From Maniola hyperantus (lineage: Eukaryota > Arthropoda > Insecta > Lepidoptera > Nymphalidae), in NCBI RefSeq assembly GCF_902806685.2, contig NC_048542.1, forward strand, positions 7,858,533 to 7,922,532: a stretch of 64,000 nt of DNA. The letters run 5' to 3'. The position numbers were made by a program, and so were the translations under genes. Below are positions 33,974 to 44,271 of this stretch, piece by piece. Numbering within the stretch: the stretch's first letter is position 1; each line of letters starts with the position of its first letter. The notes beneath the pieces are model-generated. The model was not told where the DNA came from. It ran no database searches and saw nothing but the letters and a program-made list of their open reading frames with translations.

Positions 33974-36900
33974 CTGAAACAAAAATATAAGATTTAGCTG
34001 AAAAACTTTTTGCATTTTAGAAAGAGACATTCGGCAACTTTGGTTTCGTAGAGCATCGTCCCTGTCACTAATACCTATGTGACATTTTGCCGCTGACTTG
34101 TCAGTCTCAACGACAGAGATAACGCTGTTTTCGTACTGACGACGTCTGTATACACCATCAGTTAGTACACAGCATGGATGTAGTAAATAATAATTTCCGT
34201 TAACCGTTTCCTCTTCTCTCTGGTCGATGTACAATATTTTCTGCCGCGTACTGTACCGAACGAGCGCTCTCCTGCAATTCAATCCATATAATCGAGAGGT
34301 CGGTGGGGCCATGGGAGGTGCAGGGTGCAATCTTTCCTTCGGGTACTGTACAAAGTTCGTAAAACTTTTTAATGGGCAACTTACCGTGGCGCACACAGGT
34401 CGCAGCAGACGACGTGCCTGCACGGCAGGAACAGCGTGTCCATGGGTGCGTCCATGCACACGCGGCACGCCAGCGACTCGCCCCCAGCACCCCCTGCACC
34501 TGCGCCGTGGCCCACGCACCCGCGCGACCCGGACCGGGACCGCGATCGGGACTCCTGCGAACAGACGACATTTTAATTTCATGTTTGTAGGTGATCAAAA
34601 TCTATAATTGGGATTGCTGTGGTGATGGCCATTGATGTACCAGGTGATGGCGTATAAAATTCATGGTGATGAGTATGCCAGAAGATACAAAACGTACAAG
34701 TTTTGTCTGGAACTCGAGGATAATGGATCTACTGATAATAATCTGATGGCGGGAAGTCACTGGGCAACTGGGCAACTTGCTAAACTTTAAGTTCTAAGAG
34801 TGACGACTCCGTGTCTTCACGCTAAATAGACGGAAAAGTGAAGAAATCTGCTCAGAAAAATTATGAAGATGAAACATAGATCTATAGGTTTGGTTCTGTA
34901 TGTAAATCCTCCTGAAGTCATTGCCAACTTGAGTGGCCTGTTTGGATTATGGGGTTGGCAGAGTTGGACCAGTGGTGTCACGGTCAGCGGAAGAGAAACC
35001 CTAAACAGGAAGAAGATGGGTTGGTAGTTGTACACACCTCGTGTCCAGCCCCCGCGGCAGAGCGGCGCCGGGCGCGCGGCTCGTGCGGACCCCGCGCGTG
35101 CGCGTCGCGCCGTGCGCGGTCGTGCACCTCGCGACATGTGCGCCGGATGTCGAACACGTATCGACGGCCCAGCGTCGATGAGTCGTTGAATATTGACGCT
35201 ATTGTGCCCTGGGAGAAAAAAATCACTACGTTAACACAATTTGTCGGGGAGGTCTTCTCACACTTCCTGCAGAGGAAGCGGGGAAATCCGTTCGGGGTTG
35301 TTCGGCTCCCTGCGGATGATCTCCATCGCACACCTATAAGACGGTGCGGTCCTTGGATAGTCACTTGTACGGGACATGCGTGGCGTGATTGTGGCTCTAG
35401 CCGACTTGGCTTAGGCGACGGCGGCGGCGACGTTCGTTCAATACTAATGATTTTAAATGAAAAAGGGCCGTGATAGCCTAGTGGACGTCCTATTATTCGA
35501 GAGGTCAGGAGTGCCCTCGGGCACGATGTGCGTCTTAAGCAATTAAATGTCACTTGCTTTAACGGCGAAGGAAAACGTTGTCAGAAAACCTGCATGCTCG
35601 TGAGTTCTCCATAATGTTCTCAAAAGTGCATAAAGACTTATTATTATATTTTTGGTTTATTATTGCAAATGTTGGTACATTTAAAATTCTTAGGAAAACT
35701 AAATTAAAATAAAAGAATGTTAAGACCTTATAAATGTGGCTTTAAAGTTAGGTTTATGTATACCTACTTGCCACATTTTCCTGTTGTAACATTATAACAT
35801 TCTAAACTACAATTTATAAAGGTCAACATACTGCGTCTCAAATAAATTAATATACTTAGGTAGTTGGCTATGATAGAAGAGGTAGATGTGTTACATGTAC
35901 GCGTCTAAAAGAGAAGACTGCCAACTAAGACACGAATGTCCAACCTCGTAGTCATTTTAAGGGTCCCGTTCCGTACCTCAAAAGGAAAAAGGAACCCTTA
36001 TAAGATCACTTTGTTGTCTGTCTGTTCATCGTGTCTATCAAGAAAACCTATAGGGCACTTCCCGTTGACCTAGAATCACTAGAAGAAATTTGAAAGGTAG
36101 GTAGGTCTTATAACACAAGTAAAGGAATAAATCCTAAAACCTGGAATATGTGGTTACATCACAAAAAAAAGAAATGTGTTCATGAACAAATAATTAGTAT
36201 TTCTTAATTTTCAAAGTAAGATAACTATACCAAGTGGGGAATCATATGAAAGGGTTTTATCTGTACATTCTAAAACAGATTTTTATTTATTTTTATGCAT
36301 CATAGTTTTTGAATTATCGTGCAAAATGTCATTAAAATACGATTGTAGTACGGAACCCTCAGTGCGCGAGTCTGACTCGAACTTGGCCGTAAAAAAATCT
36401 TGTAAGGGAAGCTTGATGAGTAGACACGACTTAAGTTCCCAATTTTTTTAGTAAAAATATTATCGTGTGTGTAGGAAATGCACAAATTATTATGAAAGAA
36501 AACTAGATAAGTAGATAAAGACTAATAAGGGATTACATATCACTCATATTTCATCTAATTTTTTAATTACTTATTTCTATGTTCTGTGAGCAAGAACAGA
36601 TTTCATACGCCAGTCGCCACCATGTGAACGTCTTTGCATAGTAAGTACCATAGCAGTTTTTTTGCAAATCCACTTAACTGGTTTCTTACAAGTTACAACA
36701 TATTAAAAAAAATCTTTGTAAGTACTTAATAATTTAAGCATATGCCAGTGACACACCTTCCGCCATGAATAAGTAACGATTAATTACTATGTTTATTGAT
36801 TAGCACCGCTGATCAAAGTCCAAACGAATACTTGTTCAACTCCGACTCCGACTTATTCAAATTAGCTACGTCGAAAATCAAAATACTTAAGTGGTCGTAA

Positions 36901-39900
36901 AAATGCCGTAGGCTGACCAATCACTAACTCATATAAGTATATCCAATAGAATAAGTTTTGAATAAGTAGATTACTATCATTTCACGACATTTTAAATCTG
37001 AATCTACATAATATATAGGTCGTAGGTAATAATTGAAATGCGAAAGTGTGTCTGAATGTCTGTCTTACGTTTTCACGGCCCATCCTATAACCGATTTTGA
37101 TGAGGTACAGAGATCCCAAATTCAAATTCCGGTAAATCAGAGAGTTCCTACTTTTAAAAACTGAGACTTTAAAAAAAAGTAAAGTTAATGTTGCGAAACT
37201 AAATCCACGTAGATAAATGAAGTTGTGAACATCATCTAGTTTCTAGTATACCTAAGTAGGTATTAAATAGATAGAACAAAAATTAGGTAGGTACGTCATA
37301 ATTTTAATCACCTCAAAATATTTTTATGATTATAATGAAGATAATGTTACAACAGGTGAATCCGTGTGAACTATCCTTTGTCTTCATATGCGAACAAAAC
37401 GGTGACACGCGGCTCACGCCATTTTGTTCTACATTGCGGTGTTGTGTACATAATAATAAATATCCTGCCAACCGAATTTCGGCCATGGCGGCCAATCTCC
37501 ACAGAGATTAGCCAACTGCGCGGGAGATATTATAGTGCACAAGTGTGTGCGCAAATACAGGTGCATTCTCTATTCCCTCACTCTCATAGCCCCATGGGAC
37601 GGAAATCCGACACGACCGGAGAGAGATCAGGCGCAGGACCGACGACTTTACGTGCTCTCCGAGGCACGGGGGTGCTTCACCGCCAACTTCCTAACTCCGG
37701 GCTTAATACAGAGAATTTCCTAGAATAATCTAATAAGTAGGTTTACCTGACTATTTTTGGCTCGACGCGACCCGGGAATCGAACCCAGGACCTCGTCGTC
37801 TGCAGTCGAACATGCTAACCACTTGACCAACAAGGCAGTGTTGTGTAGCTGTACATCATCATCATCGTCAACCGATAGACGTCCACTGCTGAACATAGGT
37901 CTCTTGTAGGAACTTCCACACGCCACGGTCTTGCACCGCCTCGCCTGAATCAAGCGGCTCCCTGCGACTCATCTGATGTCGTCCGTCCACGTAGTGGGGG
38001 GGTCTTCCAACGCTACGCCTTCCGGTGCGATGTTGCCATTCCAGCACCTTGGGACCCCACTCACTGTCTATCGGTTTTTCGAACTATGTGCCCCGCCCAT
38101 TGCTACTTCAGTTTCGCAACCCGTTGAGGTATGTAGCTGTACACATAAACAAACCCACCTTCAGATCTCTGATGAACTGTTCAGTGACGTCACTCCTGAC
38201 CGTTTCGCAGCAGTAGAAGGCGTGTTTCTCGGTGACAGCGCGGTATAGCGCGGCGGCTTGACCGGAAGTCGCCATCTTGACGTACAGCGTCGCCTCGTGG
38301 CCCTCGTTCGTGACGTAGGACAGTTGGAATATCCTACGTTGTGGTTGAGCTCGGTGGATCGCGGTGTAAGGGATACTGAAAAGATTAATTCATTTCGTTT
38401 ATTTTTATTGATTGCTAGCGGCCCGCCCCGAGTTCGCCCACGACTATGTTCGCGTGGATACAGGTTTTTTTAATCCCACAGGAACTATTTGATTTTCCGG
38501 AATAAAAATAAAAAGCCATGTTTTAAGTCAGGGTATACATCTCCATTCCCAGCCAAATCAGCCTAATCGTTTTTGCGTTAAAGAGTAAAAAATATAGGTA
38601 GGTAGGTACACACACTCACAGATATACAAACTTTTGACTTACTAGGTAGGTACCAGTGGCGTGCAGCTCATAGAGGCATAAAAGCACTGCTTACCCAAGA
38701 AATAGTTACCCTAGTTGAAATAGCTTAATACTCAATGTAAGTAGGTACCTTCCTAACTACTGCTTACCCTGGCTTTGAACACTGTGCACGCCACTGGTAG
38801 GTACCTACCATTTTGGCTACAATCTGATCTGTTCTGAATCGGACGATCTGCTGGCAAGTAATGATGCAGCCTAAGATGGAGCGCGCTTGAATAAAAGATG
38901 CCTATTCACTCTACTTTTCGAATGGGCAAAGAATAGTGATTCGGGATATTACCTTCCACATATACGCATAAACTCATATTTGCATACTTGATACAAATAA
39001 GAAATATGTAAGTACCTACTGGCTTGTTTAAAAAAATTGGGTGCACCTAATAAAATAGACTAAATCATTTGATTTACATTTTTAAGACGCAAATACAGTA
39101 ATCCAGACTGGACTGCCTTGGAAAGACTAGAACTGAGAAATATTCACGATGGAATTTCATTCAAATATAAGTATAAAAATATTTTCTTTTATACTATATC
39201 CTCAACAACAACATGCAAATCAATATGCGAATTATGTATTATACGAAACAATAAATGATTTAAAATACGCACTAATTATTAACAATTTGGCGTCGTAATT
39301 GACTATACCAACCAATACCTACCAACTTAGTATTTATTTTATCTACACTAATATTATAAAGAGGAAAACTTTGTTTGTTTGTTTGTTTGTTTGTTTGTTT
39401 GTTTGTTTGTACTGAATAGGCTCAAAAACTACTGGACCGATTTTAAAAATTCTTTCACCATTCGAAAGCTACATTATCCACGAGTAACATAGGCTATATT
39501 TTATTTTGGAAAAAAATAGGGTTCCGTAAGATATTTGGGTTTTTCGGACACAAGGTGTAAAAAATCAACCAGAAAAGTTACTTATTTTGCGTACGCTGCC
39601 TAAACTATAAAAGATAGAACCATAAAATGTTCTAATTAATTGTAGATCTTATAAATATCTACAAAAAAGTCCGCGACACACTATACCCATCTATGTCGAG
39701 TGAGGCACAGCAACCATTTTTTTATTTGAAAATCTTGAATTTTTTTTGGACTACATTTAAACGCGTTTATTTTACTCATGCTATTAATCCTTATCAAAAT
39801 AAATGATTTCATCACTAAGAACAGTTTATGGAGATAATATTTGGTCTTTGAATGATTAAAATTGGACGTTTGGTTTTGAAGTTATGGCGAAATTAAAATA

Positions 39901-42900
39901 TTACGATTTCTGCTGCACGGCCCGTTGTCTACACTAATATTATAAAGAGGAAAACTTTGTTTGTTTGTTTGTTTGTTTGTTTGTTTGTTTGATTGTACTG
40001 AATAGGCTCAAAAACTACTGGACCGATTTTAAAAATTCTTTCACCATTCGAAAGCTACATTATCCACGAGTAACATAGGCTATATTTTATTTTGGAAAAA
40101 AATAGGGTTCCGTAAGATATTTGGGTTTTTCGGACACAAGGTGTAAAAAATCAACCAGAAAAGTTACTTATTTTGCGTACGCTGCCTAAACTATAAAAGA
40201 TAGAACCATAAAATGTTCTAATTAATTGTAGATCTTATAAATATCTACAAAAAAGTCCGCGACACACTATACCCATCTATGTCGAGTGAGGCACAGCAAC
40301 CATTTTTTTATTTAAAAATCTCGAATTTTTTTTGGACTACATTTAAACGCGTTTATTTTACTCATGCTATTAATCCTTATCAAAATAAATGATTTCATCA
40401 CTAAGAACAGTTTATGGAGATAATATTTGGTCTTTGAATGATTAAAATTGGACGTTTGAGAGGTAATGTCGTTAAGTTTGTTTGTAGGGGGTAATCTTTA
40501 GAACTACTGAACCGATTTTAAAAATTCTTTCACCAGTAGAAAGCTACATTATTCCTGAGTGACATAGGCTACACGGGATCTTTAAAAACCTAAATCTACG
40601 CGGGCGAAGCCGCGGGGATCAGCTAGTATTATATAAAGAGGTAATGTCGTTAAGTTTGTTTGTAGGGGGTAATCTTTAGAACTACTCAACCGATTTTAAA
40701 AATTCTTTCACCAGTAGAAAGCTACATTATTCCTGAGTGACATAGGCTATACGGGATCTTTAAAAACCTAAATCTACGCGGGCGAAGCCGCGGGGATCAG
40801 CTATCATACATAAACCAAGATAAAACAATAATTTCAATTTTCAAGTAATATAATAATACTGAACTAGAAACATTAAATACTAGCTGATGCCCGCGACTTC
40901 GTCCGCGTGGATTTAGGATTTTAAAAATCCCGTGCGAACTCTTTGATTTTCCGGGATAAAAGTAGCCTGCATGCATGACGTGAATTCTAATACTACCCCC
41001 GAAGAAAATATAAAAAATTAGATAGTATGCTACTTTGACGTAAGATTTTTACATCTTTATTACCTGTTATCTCCCAAAGCCACTATGATCCAAACTTCAT
41101 AGTCGCTGATCGGTCCTTCCTGTATGGGGCACAATACGCAGAGAAACTTTCAGCTTTTATAAAATAACGAAGGTCTGGAACGCGCTGGCTCTTAGTCTTA
41201 TATATATATATATAAAAGGAAAAGGTGACTGACTGAATGACTGACTGACTGACTGACTGACTGATCTATCAACGCACAGCTCAAACTACTGGACGGATCG
41301 GGCTGAAATTTGGCATGCAGATAGCTATTATGACGTAGGCATCCGCTAAGAAAGGATTTTTGAAAATTCAACTCCAAAGGGGGTGAAATAGGGTTTTGAA
41401 ATTTTGTAGTCCACGCGGACGAAGTCGCGAGCATAAGCTAGTTTTAAAATAAATTAGTAAGTACCTATACAAAACCACTCATAGAGTTATGATAACCACA
41501 TCACTGATTTTAATAGATGCCCGCGACATCTTCCGCTTGGATATAAAAATCCTGCCGGAACTCTTTGTCTTTCCGGAATAAAAGAAGGCGGATAGAGATA
41601 GCTTGCATTCCGGAGACGGATATATTATCATATAATAGGCTACTTTTTATCACGGAAAATCAAAGAGTATCCACAAAATTTCAATAAAACTGAAACACAC
41701 GGTTGAAGCCACGGGCATCATCTAGTATTCAACTATTTTTTCTTTTTAGAGGGTATCAGGTATCAGTGTCACTTAGTTAGTCCACGTTGTTTAGGACATC
41801 TAGAAGTGTGAGAGCACGGTATTTACTCGTGATAAGATAGACTTTGGCTGACTGGCTCAGCTGAGCAAACCTTTAGAGCAAACAAAGTCGCGCAAATAAA
41901 CGCCAGTGCGAAAATAGATATGCGTTACTAATACCTAAATACCAATATTATAAACAAAATGCAAATGTGTGGACAATAAAGCCTGAGTTACTTATTTGCC
42001 TTATGTGGTGCTACCCACTACGTAAATAGAATGTTACAAAGGTCCATCGTTTACAAAGGTGTTTTTGCATATTTTATGCGTACCTATGTTTACATGAAAT
42101 GCATTACAGTTTACTAATTAAAAGGAATATTCATTCTTAAATATTATCTACTGATGTACCACCTACTTATTGAACAATCAAGCAAGAGTTATATAGAACA
42201 CCTCTTTTATTATGCTCCCGAGGCTCCTGAGTTCTGTACCTAACTCTTTGATTGACCAAGATGAAAAGTAACGAACATGTCAGATAGACCTAGATAGATA
42301 GATAGGCGAACGGAACGAGCTGCGAATGGGACGAGCTGCGCATGGGACGAAATGCGAATGGGACGAGCTGCGAATGGGACGAGATGCAAAAGGGACGAAA
42401 TACGAATGGGACGAGCTGCGAATTGGACGAGTTGTGGGACGGATTGCTAACAAACCGTGAAAGATAACAGACAAGCAGACACTTTCGCATTTATAATTTA
42501 GGTAGTATGGAATATTTGGAGTAATAGTATGGATGATAAATTAATAACCCAAATAATAAGTAGGTACCTTCTTGTAAACAACAAAAAGCAACTAGATTAA
42601 TATATATAAAAGAGAAGATAGCATGAAATATGATATTTGATAAGGCCGATGCGGATATTATCCTATACGATGATGACGTCAATGCCTTTGAAAACATTGT
42701 TTGTGATAAATGAAATAAACTTATCTGGGTTATTCTACTTATTAACATCTTTATTTTGTGCATCACTTAATTCCAAATCTACCTGTGTGAGTTCAATGAC
42801 ATATTATTTTTCTTTGTTAAATGCTCTGTTCGTTAGGTATTTTTTGTATCTTTGTTAAAGATTGAAGGAGCCTGTAGAGCCTTGATGCTATAATAATATC

Positions 42901-44271
42901 TCTGACAAATAGAGCCGATAATGAGAACAAATAGCCATCTTTAGCACATGTTATTAGTTCCTCGTGGATATATTATTATCGTATATTGCAAAATAGACGA
43001 TATAGGGTTACCTAGAATCTAGATGATATTCATAGGCATTCCAAAGTCCAAACCGTGGTAGTCTTATGACGATTCAAAAGCAATCATTAAAGTTTATTTG
43101 AATAAATAATATTTTTTACATAGAGTCGTAAGTCTTTATTATCTACATAATGATTCAATGTAGGTAAGTTTAGTACATTGCGAATAACGTATTCTTTTTT
43201 GTTTGTAATTAATAATTTAAAGTGTAAAGTAGGTAGTGGTTAAAAGTCAATTAATTTATCTCACCTTTGTTTCTCAACACCGATATCGTGGTCTCCATTA
43301 CATGCTGGCCTGTACACCACGATTCCATGAGGTCCGACACCAACACATGTACTAAGTCTGCACCCACAGCCTCCGCCACTTTGCCCAGAGGCTAAACAAC
43401 CTACTGTAGCCCCGCCATCTATCTCCTGCTCGTCTCTTGCCCTTAGCTCTTCAACTTGTCGATGATATGATAAATGGCTGTACAGGTTGTAGGCATTATT
43501 GCTCTGCGTGACAGGTTTGCAAAAGAACAGTTCCTCTCCAAACGATTCAAGTTTGGATATTTCTTTTAATAGCCTGTATTCGGCTTGTGAAGCACGCATT
43601 CCAACTATTTGGCAGTGATATTCGATAATCTTCTCCATATGGTCGTCTGGTTTTTCACCCTGCAATAATTAAGAAAGACTTTTATCATTTCTACAAATAA
43701 AAACTCCATTCTTAAATCATATTCATCTTCACTTAAAATCTAGAACCTTTTCAAGGTTGGGATGGAAAAGCCCATTTACATATTTATACACGGTCGACTG
43801 CAGCCTCTTCAAGAACACAGTAGTTCAAAATAATTTTTGACATAAAAAGTTAGTATTCCACACACTTCAGTAATAATTAAGTATAATGTCGGTAATATAT
43901 TTAAATCTAACCTGTGGTCCGATTTTGTGGCATTCAGCGTACACGTGTGATGGAACATCAGGATCGCAATCGCCCGTTTCCGCTTGAGCAATGTAGGCTA
44001 TAATCCTACGTGCAACTTCTTGATCAGCCACGACCAATCTGCCTTCAATAAGGTCCAATTTCGCGTGAAGGTAAAATTGGTGTCGAGTGGGCTCGTTTAT
44101 GAGCAGATGCGGTGGGACCCAGAATTTGACACGCAAGTCGAGACGCCGGCTTGGGAAGCGATGGGGGTCTAAGTGGTTGCGGAGGTTCACCCATCTTCCG
44201 GGACCAGATCCAGAACAGACGCGGAGACCGAAGTAGTCCGATTCTGCGCCTATTTCTAACTTCTCGCATAC
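33874..44271 (-). CDS. Dnr1: MYLIP/IDOL (Dnr1) family FERM-RING E3 ubiquitin ligase, six exons, N-terminus missing
   Basis: Exons 44271-43912, 43659-43265, 38375-38159, 35208-35038, 34554-34385 and 33973-33874 join in frame to about 470 residues. Order: FERM F1/F2 (YFGLRVC, LRVKFWVPPHLL), F3 (GVGPHGIVVYRP, QRRIFQLSYVTNEG, RAVTEKHAFYCCETV, RYVFDIRRTCREV), an Arg/Ser/Gly-rich linker, and a C3HC4 RING (CRVCMDAPMD..PCRHVVCC..CERCPLC) 20 residues before the stop. Human MYLIP is 445 residues with the same order. Known family role: membrane-linked E3 that ubiquitinates lipoprotein receptors in mammals; Drosophila Dnr1 restrains the Imd/Dredd immune-caspase route. Target in this insect is inferred only. 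About 30 N-terminal residues, including the start, are not found. Relative to human MYLIP there are about 50 extra residues at the F2/F3 boundary. Confidence 0.92.
34015..34262. mobile_element. MITE family M1 in last intron
   Basis: Right end GGTCGATGTACAATATTTTC-TGCCGCGTACTGTA is well kept. On the left only TTTAGAAAGAGAC remains. The interior has GTCACTAATACCTATGTGAC and CTCAACGACAGAGATAACGC. It lies in the intron between exons e and f. Confidence 0.6.
34263..34340. repeat. Dispersed repeat shared with 476-545
   Basis: CCATATAATCGAGAGGTCGG and GGGGCCATGGGAGGTGCAGG, 45 bp from the exon e donor. It directly follows the M1 right end. Confidence 0.45.
34385..34554 (-). CDS. Dnr1: FERM-RING gene, exon e (linker and first part of RING)
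   Basis: Acceptor CTGTTCGCAG, donor GTAAGT, phase 0 in and phase 2 out. It opens with ESRSRSRSGSRG, then a Gly/Ala run, then ESLACRVCMDAPMDTLFLPC, RHVVCC and CAP. It holds six of the RING cysteines/histidine. It is strongly GC-rich compared with flanking introns. Confidence 0.92.
35038..35208 (-). CDS. Dnr1: FERM-RING gene, exon d (F3 C-terminal helix and linker)
   Basis: Acceptor TTCTCCCAG, donor GTGTGT, phase 0 on both sides, 57 codons. GTIASIFNDSSTLGRRYVFD then IRRTCREVHDRARR is the F3 alpha-helix seen in MYLIP (YVFDIKRT..EVYDHARR in human). The rest is an Arg/Ala/His-rich linker with high GC. Confidence 0.92.
35466..35640 (+). repeat. tRNA-derived SINE, family S2, with head
   Basis: GTGATAGCCTAGTGGACGTC is a pol III A-box-type start, GAGAGGTCAGGAGTGCCCTC is the decayed B-box region, followed by GCAATTAAATGTCACTTGCT-TTAACGGCGAAGGAAAAC and TTCTCCATAATGTTCTCAAA. 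It lies in the intron between exons c and d. Confidence 0.65.
35966..36393 (+). repeat. Dispersed repeat R1, nearly full-length
   Basis: CCGTACCTCAAAAGGAAAAA start, TAAGATCACTTTGTTGTCTG, AAGTAAAGGAATAAATCCTA, GGGGAATCATATGAAAGGG, GTAGTACGGAACCCTCAGTG and CGAGTCTGACTCGAACTTGG end. It is the longest copy here. No protein frame. Confidence 0.65.
36394..37016. other. Intron, no element recognised
   Basis: AT-rich sequence inside the exon c-d intron. No exon or repeat recognised. Confidence 0.45.
37017..37239 (+). mobile_element. Helitron, degraded
   Basis: AAATGCGAAAGTGTGTCTGA, TTTTCACGGCCCATCC, then AACTAAATCCACGTAGATAA-ATGAAGTTGTGAACATCAT and CTAG (37236-37239). Confidence 0.55.
37473..37843 (-). 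repeat. tRNA-derived SINE, family S1, full-length
   Basis: Complement of 37768-37843 reads like a tRNA: CTTGTTGGTCAAGTGGTTAG (A-box) and CTGGGTTCGATTCCCGGGTC (B-box). The body runs left through GGCGCAGGACCGACGACTTT and GGGAGATATTATAGTGCACA. A second fragment is at 75-212. Confidence 0.7.
37856..38131 (-). mobile_element. RTE LINE 3' end with 12-bp target duplication
   Basis: Minus-strand text encodes the C-terminal end of the RTE polyprotein (RTGRRSVGRPPTTWTDDIRR, then RLIQA..) and finishes in a (ATG)n tail. TGTAGCTGTACA is present at both sides (37844-37855 and 38132-38143), a target-site duplication. The right copy ends 15 bp from the donor of exon c. Confidence 0.8.
38159..38375 (-). CDS. 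Dnr1: FERM-RING gene, exon c (F3 core)
   Basis: Acceptor ATCTTTTCAG, donor GTGGGT; completes a Ser codon with exon b and runs 72 codons, IPYTAIHRAQ to EQFIRDLK. It covers the F3 PH-like strands. An RTE insertion ends 27 bp downstream of its donor and a Helitron ends about 40 bp upstream of its acceptor, yet the exon is clean. Confidence 0.92.
38415..38640 (-). mobile_element. Helitron in intron b-c
   Basis: Minus-strand end CCACGCGAACATAGTCGTGG.. and CTAG (38415-38418), with GGAAAATCAAATAGTTCC and GAGATGTATACCCTGAC in the body. Confidence 0.55.
38652..38798. mobile_element. MITE M8 (ACCAGTGGCGTGCA ends)
   Basis: ACCAGTGGCGTGCA is inverted as TGCACGCCACTGGT, and inner CTGCTTACCC words repeat in both halves. 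TAGGT lies on both flanks. About 147 bp, no coding content. Confidence 0.7.
38799..39341. other. Intron, no element recognised
   Basis: AT-rich intron b-c sequence. Confidence 0.4.
39342..40459 (+). mobile_element. Tandem pair of Helitron family D 5' units
   Basis: Two near-identical units start at TCTACACTAATATTATAAAG (39342 and 39928; period 586 bp). Each has a long (TTTG)n run, then GGACCGATTTTAAAAATTC, AAAAATCAACCAGAAAAG and AAAGTCCGCGACACACTA. Unit 1 has an extra 54 bp at its end; unit 2 passes directly into a family C 3' end. Few differences are visible between them. Confidence 0.7.
40460..40626 (+). mobile_element. Helitron family C 3' part, copy 1
   Basis: GAGGTAATGTCGTTAAGTTT, GAACTACTGAACCGATTTTA, CCTAAATCTACGCGGGCGAA-GCCGCGGGGATCAG and CTAG at 40623-40626. 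Confidence 0.75.
40627..40804 (+). mobile_element. Helitron family C 3' part, copy 2
   Basis: Almost identical repeat of the previous unit, starting TATTATATAAAGAGGTAATG and ending with CTAT instead of CTAG at 40801-40804. Confidence 0.7.
40880..40978 (-). mobile_element. Helitron family B, truncated
   Basis: Complement of CTAGCTGATGCCCGCGACTT and GTCCGCGTGGATTTAGG, running to GATAAAAGTAGCC; the 5' half is gone. Confidence 0.65.
40998..41195. repeat. Dispersed repeat R3, copy 2
   Basis: Same block order as 10776-10972 (see there), slightly shorter. It is bounded on the right directly by the next Helitron. Confidence 0.6.
41196..41441 (+). mobile_element. Non-autonomous Helitron, family A, complete
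   Basis: TCTTATATATATATATATAA start, (GACT)n run, GATCTATCAACGCACAGC, ATTTGGCATGCAGATAGC, hairpin CGCGGACGAAGTCGCG, AGCATAAG and CTAG at 41438-41441. Confidence 0.8.
41512..41725 (+). mobile_element. Two Helitron fragments, head to head
   Basis: 41512-41595 is a minus-strand 3' fragment (GATGCCCGCGACATCTTCCG). 41596-41725 is a plus-strand fragment (GAGATAGCTTGCATTCCGGA, GCCACGGGCATCAT-CTAG). Confidence 0.55.
42307..42434. repeat. Minisatellite, eight 16-bp units
   Basis: Units follow CGAATGGGACGAGCTG with variants CGAACGGAACGAGCTG, CGCATGGGACGAAATG, CGAATGGGACGAGATG, CAAAAGGGACGAAATA, CGAATTGGACGAGTTG. All are exactly 16 bp, so frame changes every unit. It is followed at 42435-42515 by a minus-strand Helitron 5' end (CAGACACTTTCGCATTTATA). 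Confidence 0.85.
42516..43264. other. Intron b-c, no element recognised
   Basis: AT-rich sequence; a 73-codon plus frame and a 91-codon minus frame here have no recognisable domain. Confidence 0.4.
43265..43659 (-). CDS. Dnr1: FERM-RING gene, exon b (F2 end, insertion, F3 start)
   Basis: Acceptor ATTATTGCAG, donor GTGAGA, phase 0 in and phase 2 out. ASQAEYRLLKEISKLESFG matches the end of F2. About 65 residues then separate it from GVGPHGIVVYRP, against about 16 in human MYLIP; this extra part includes a Gly/Cys-rich run (SGQSGGGCGC). Confidence 0.92.
43912..44271 (-). CDS. Dnr1: FERM-RING gene, exon a (FERM F1-F2)
   Basis: Acceptor CTTTTCCAG, donor GTTAGA, phase 0 at both ends, 120 codons. 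It begins VCEKLEIGAESDYFGLRV, aligning with human MYLIP from about residue 30, and ends ECHKIGPQ. The block RHQFYLHAKLDLIEG is the typical FERM F1/F2 junction. A preceding coding exon is required because there is no Met at its start. Confidence 0.92.

Noticed and set aside
33878..34582. 234-codon continuous minus-strand frame through the RING region
   Set aside because: It reads the RING exons in the wrong frame and runs through an intron with clear splice sites; the RING motif only appears after splicing in another frame.
34949..35553. Long open frames on the plus strand opposite exons d-e
   Set aside because: They are antisense shadows of the GC-rich FERM-RING exons, which have splice sites and family motifs on the minus strand.
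37757..37843. Possible tRNA gene on the minus strand
   Set aside because: A- and B-boxes are good but the sequence continues into a repeat body shared with 75-212, so it is a SINE head.
39361..39415. TTTG repeats as a CRISPR-like array
   Set aside because: It is a simple tetranucleotide microsatellite within a Helitron, with no spacers.
42280..42490. Repetitive proteins (SSHSHFVP.. type) on the minus strand
   Set aside because: They are translations of the 16-bp minisatellite; the unit length is not a multiple of three.
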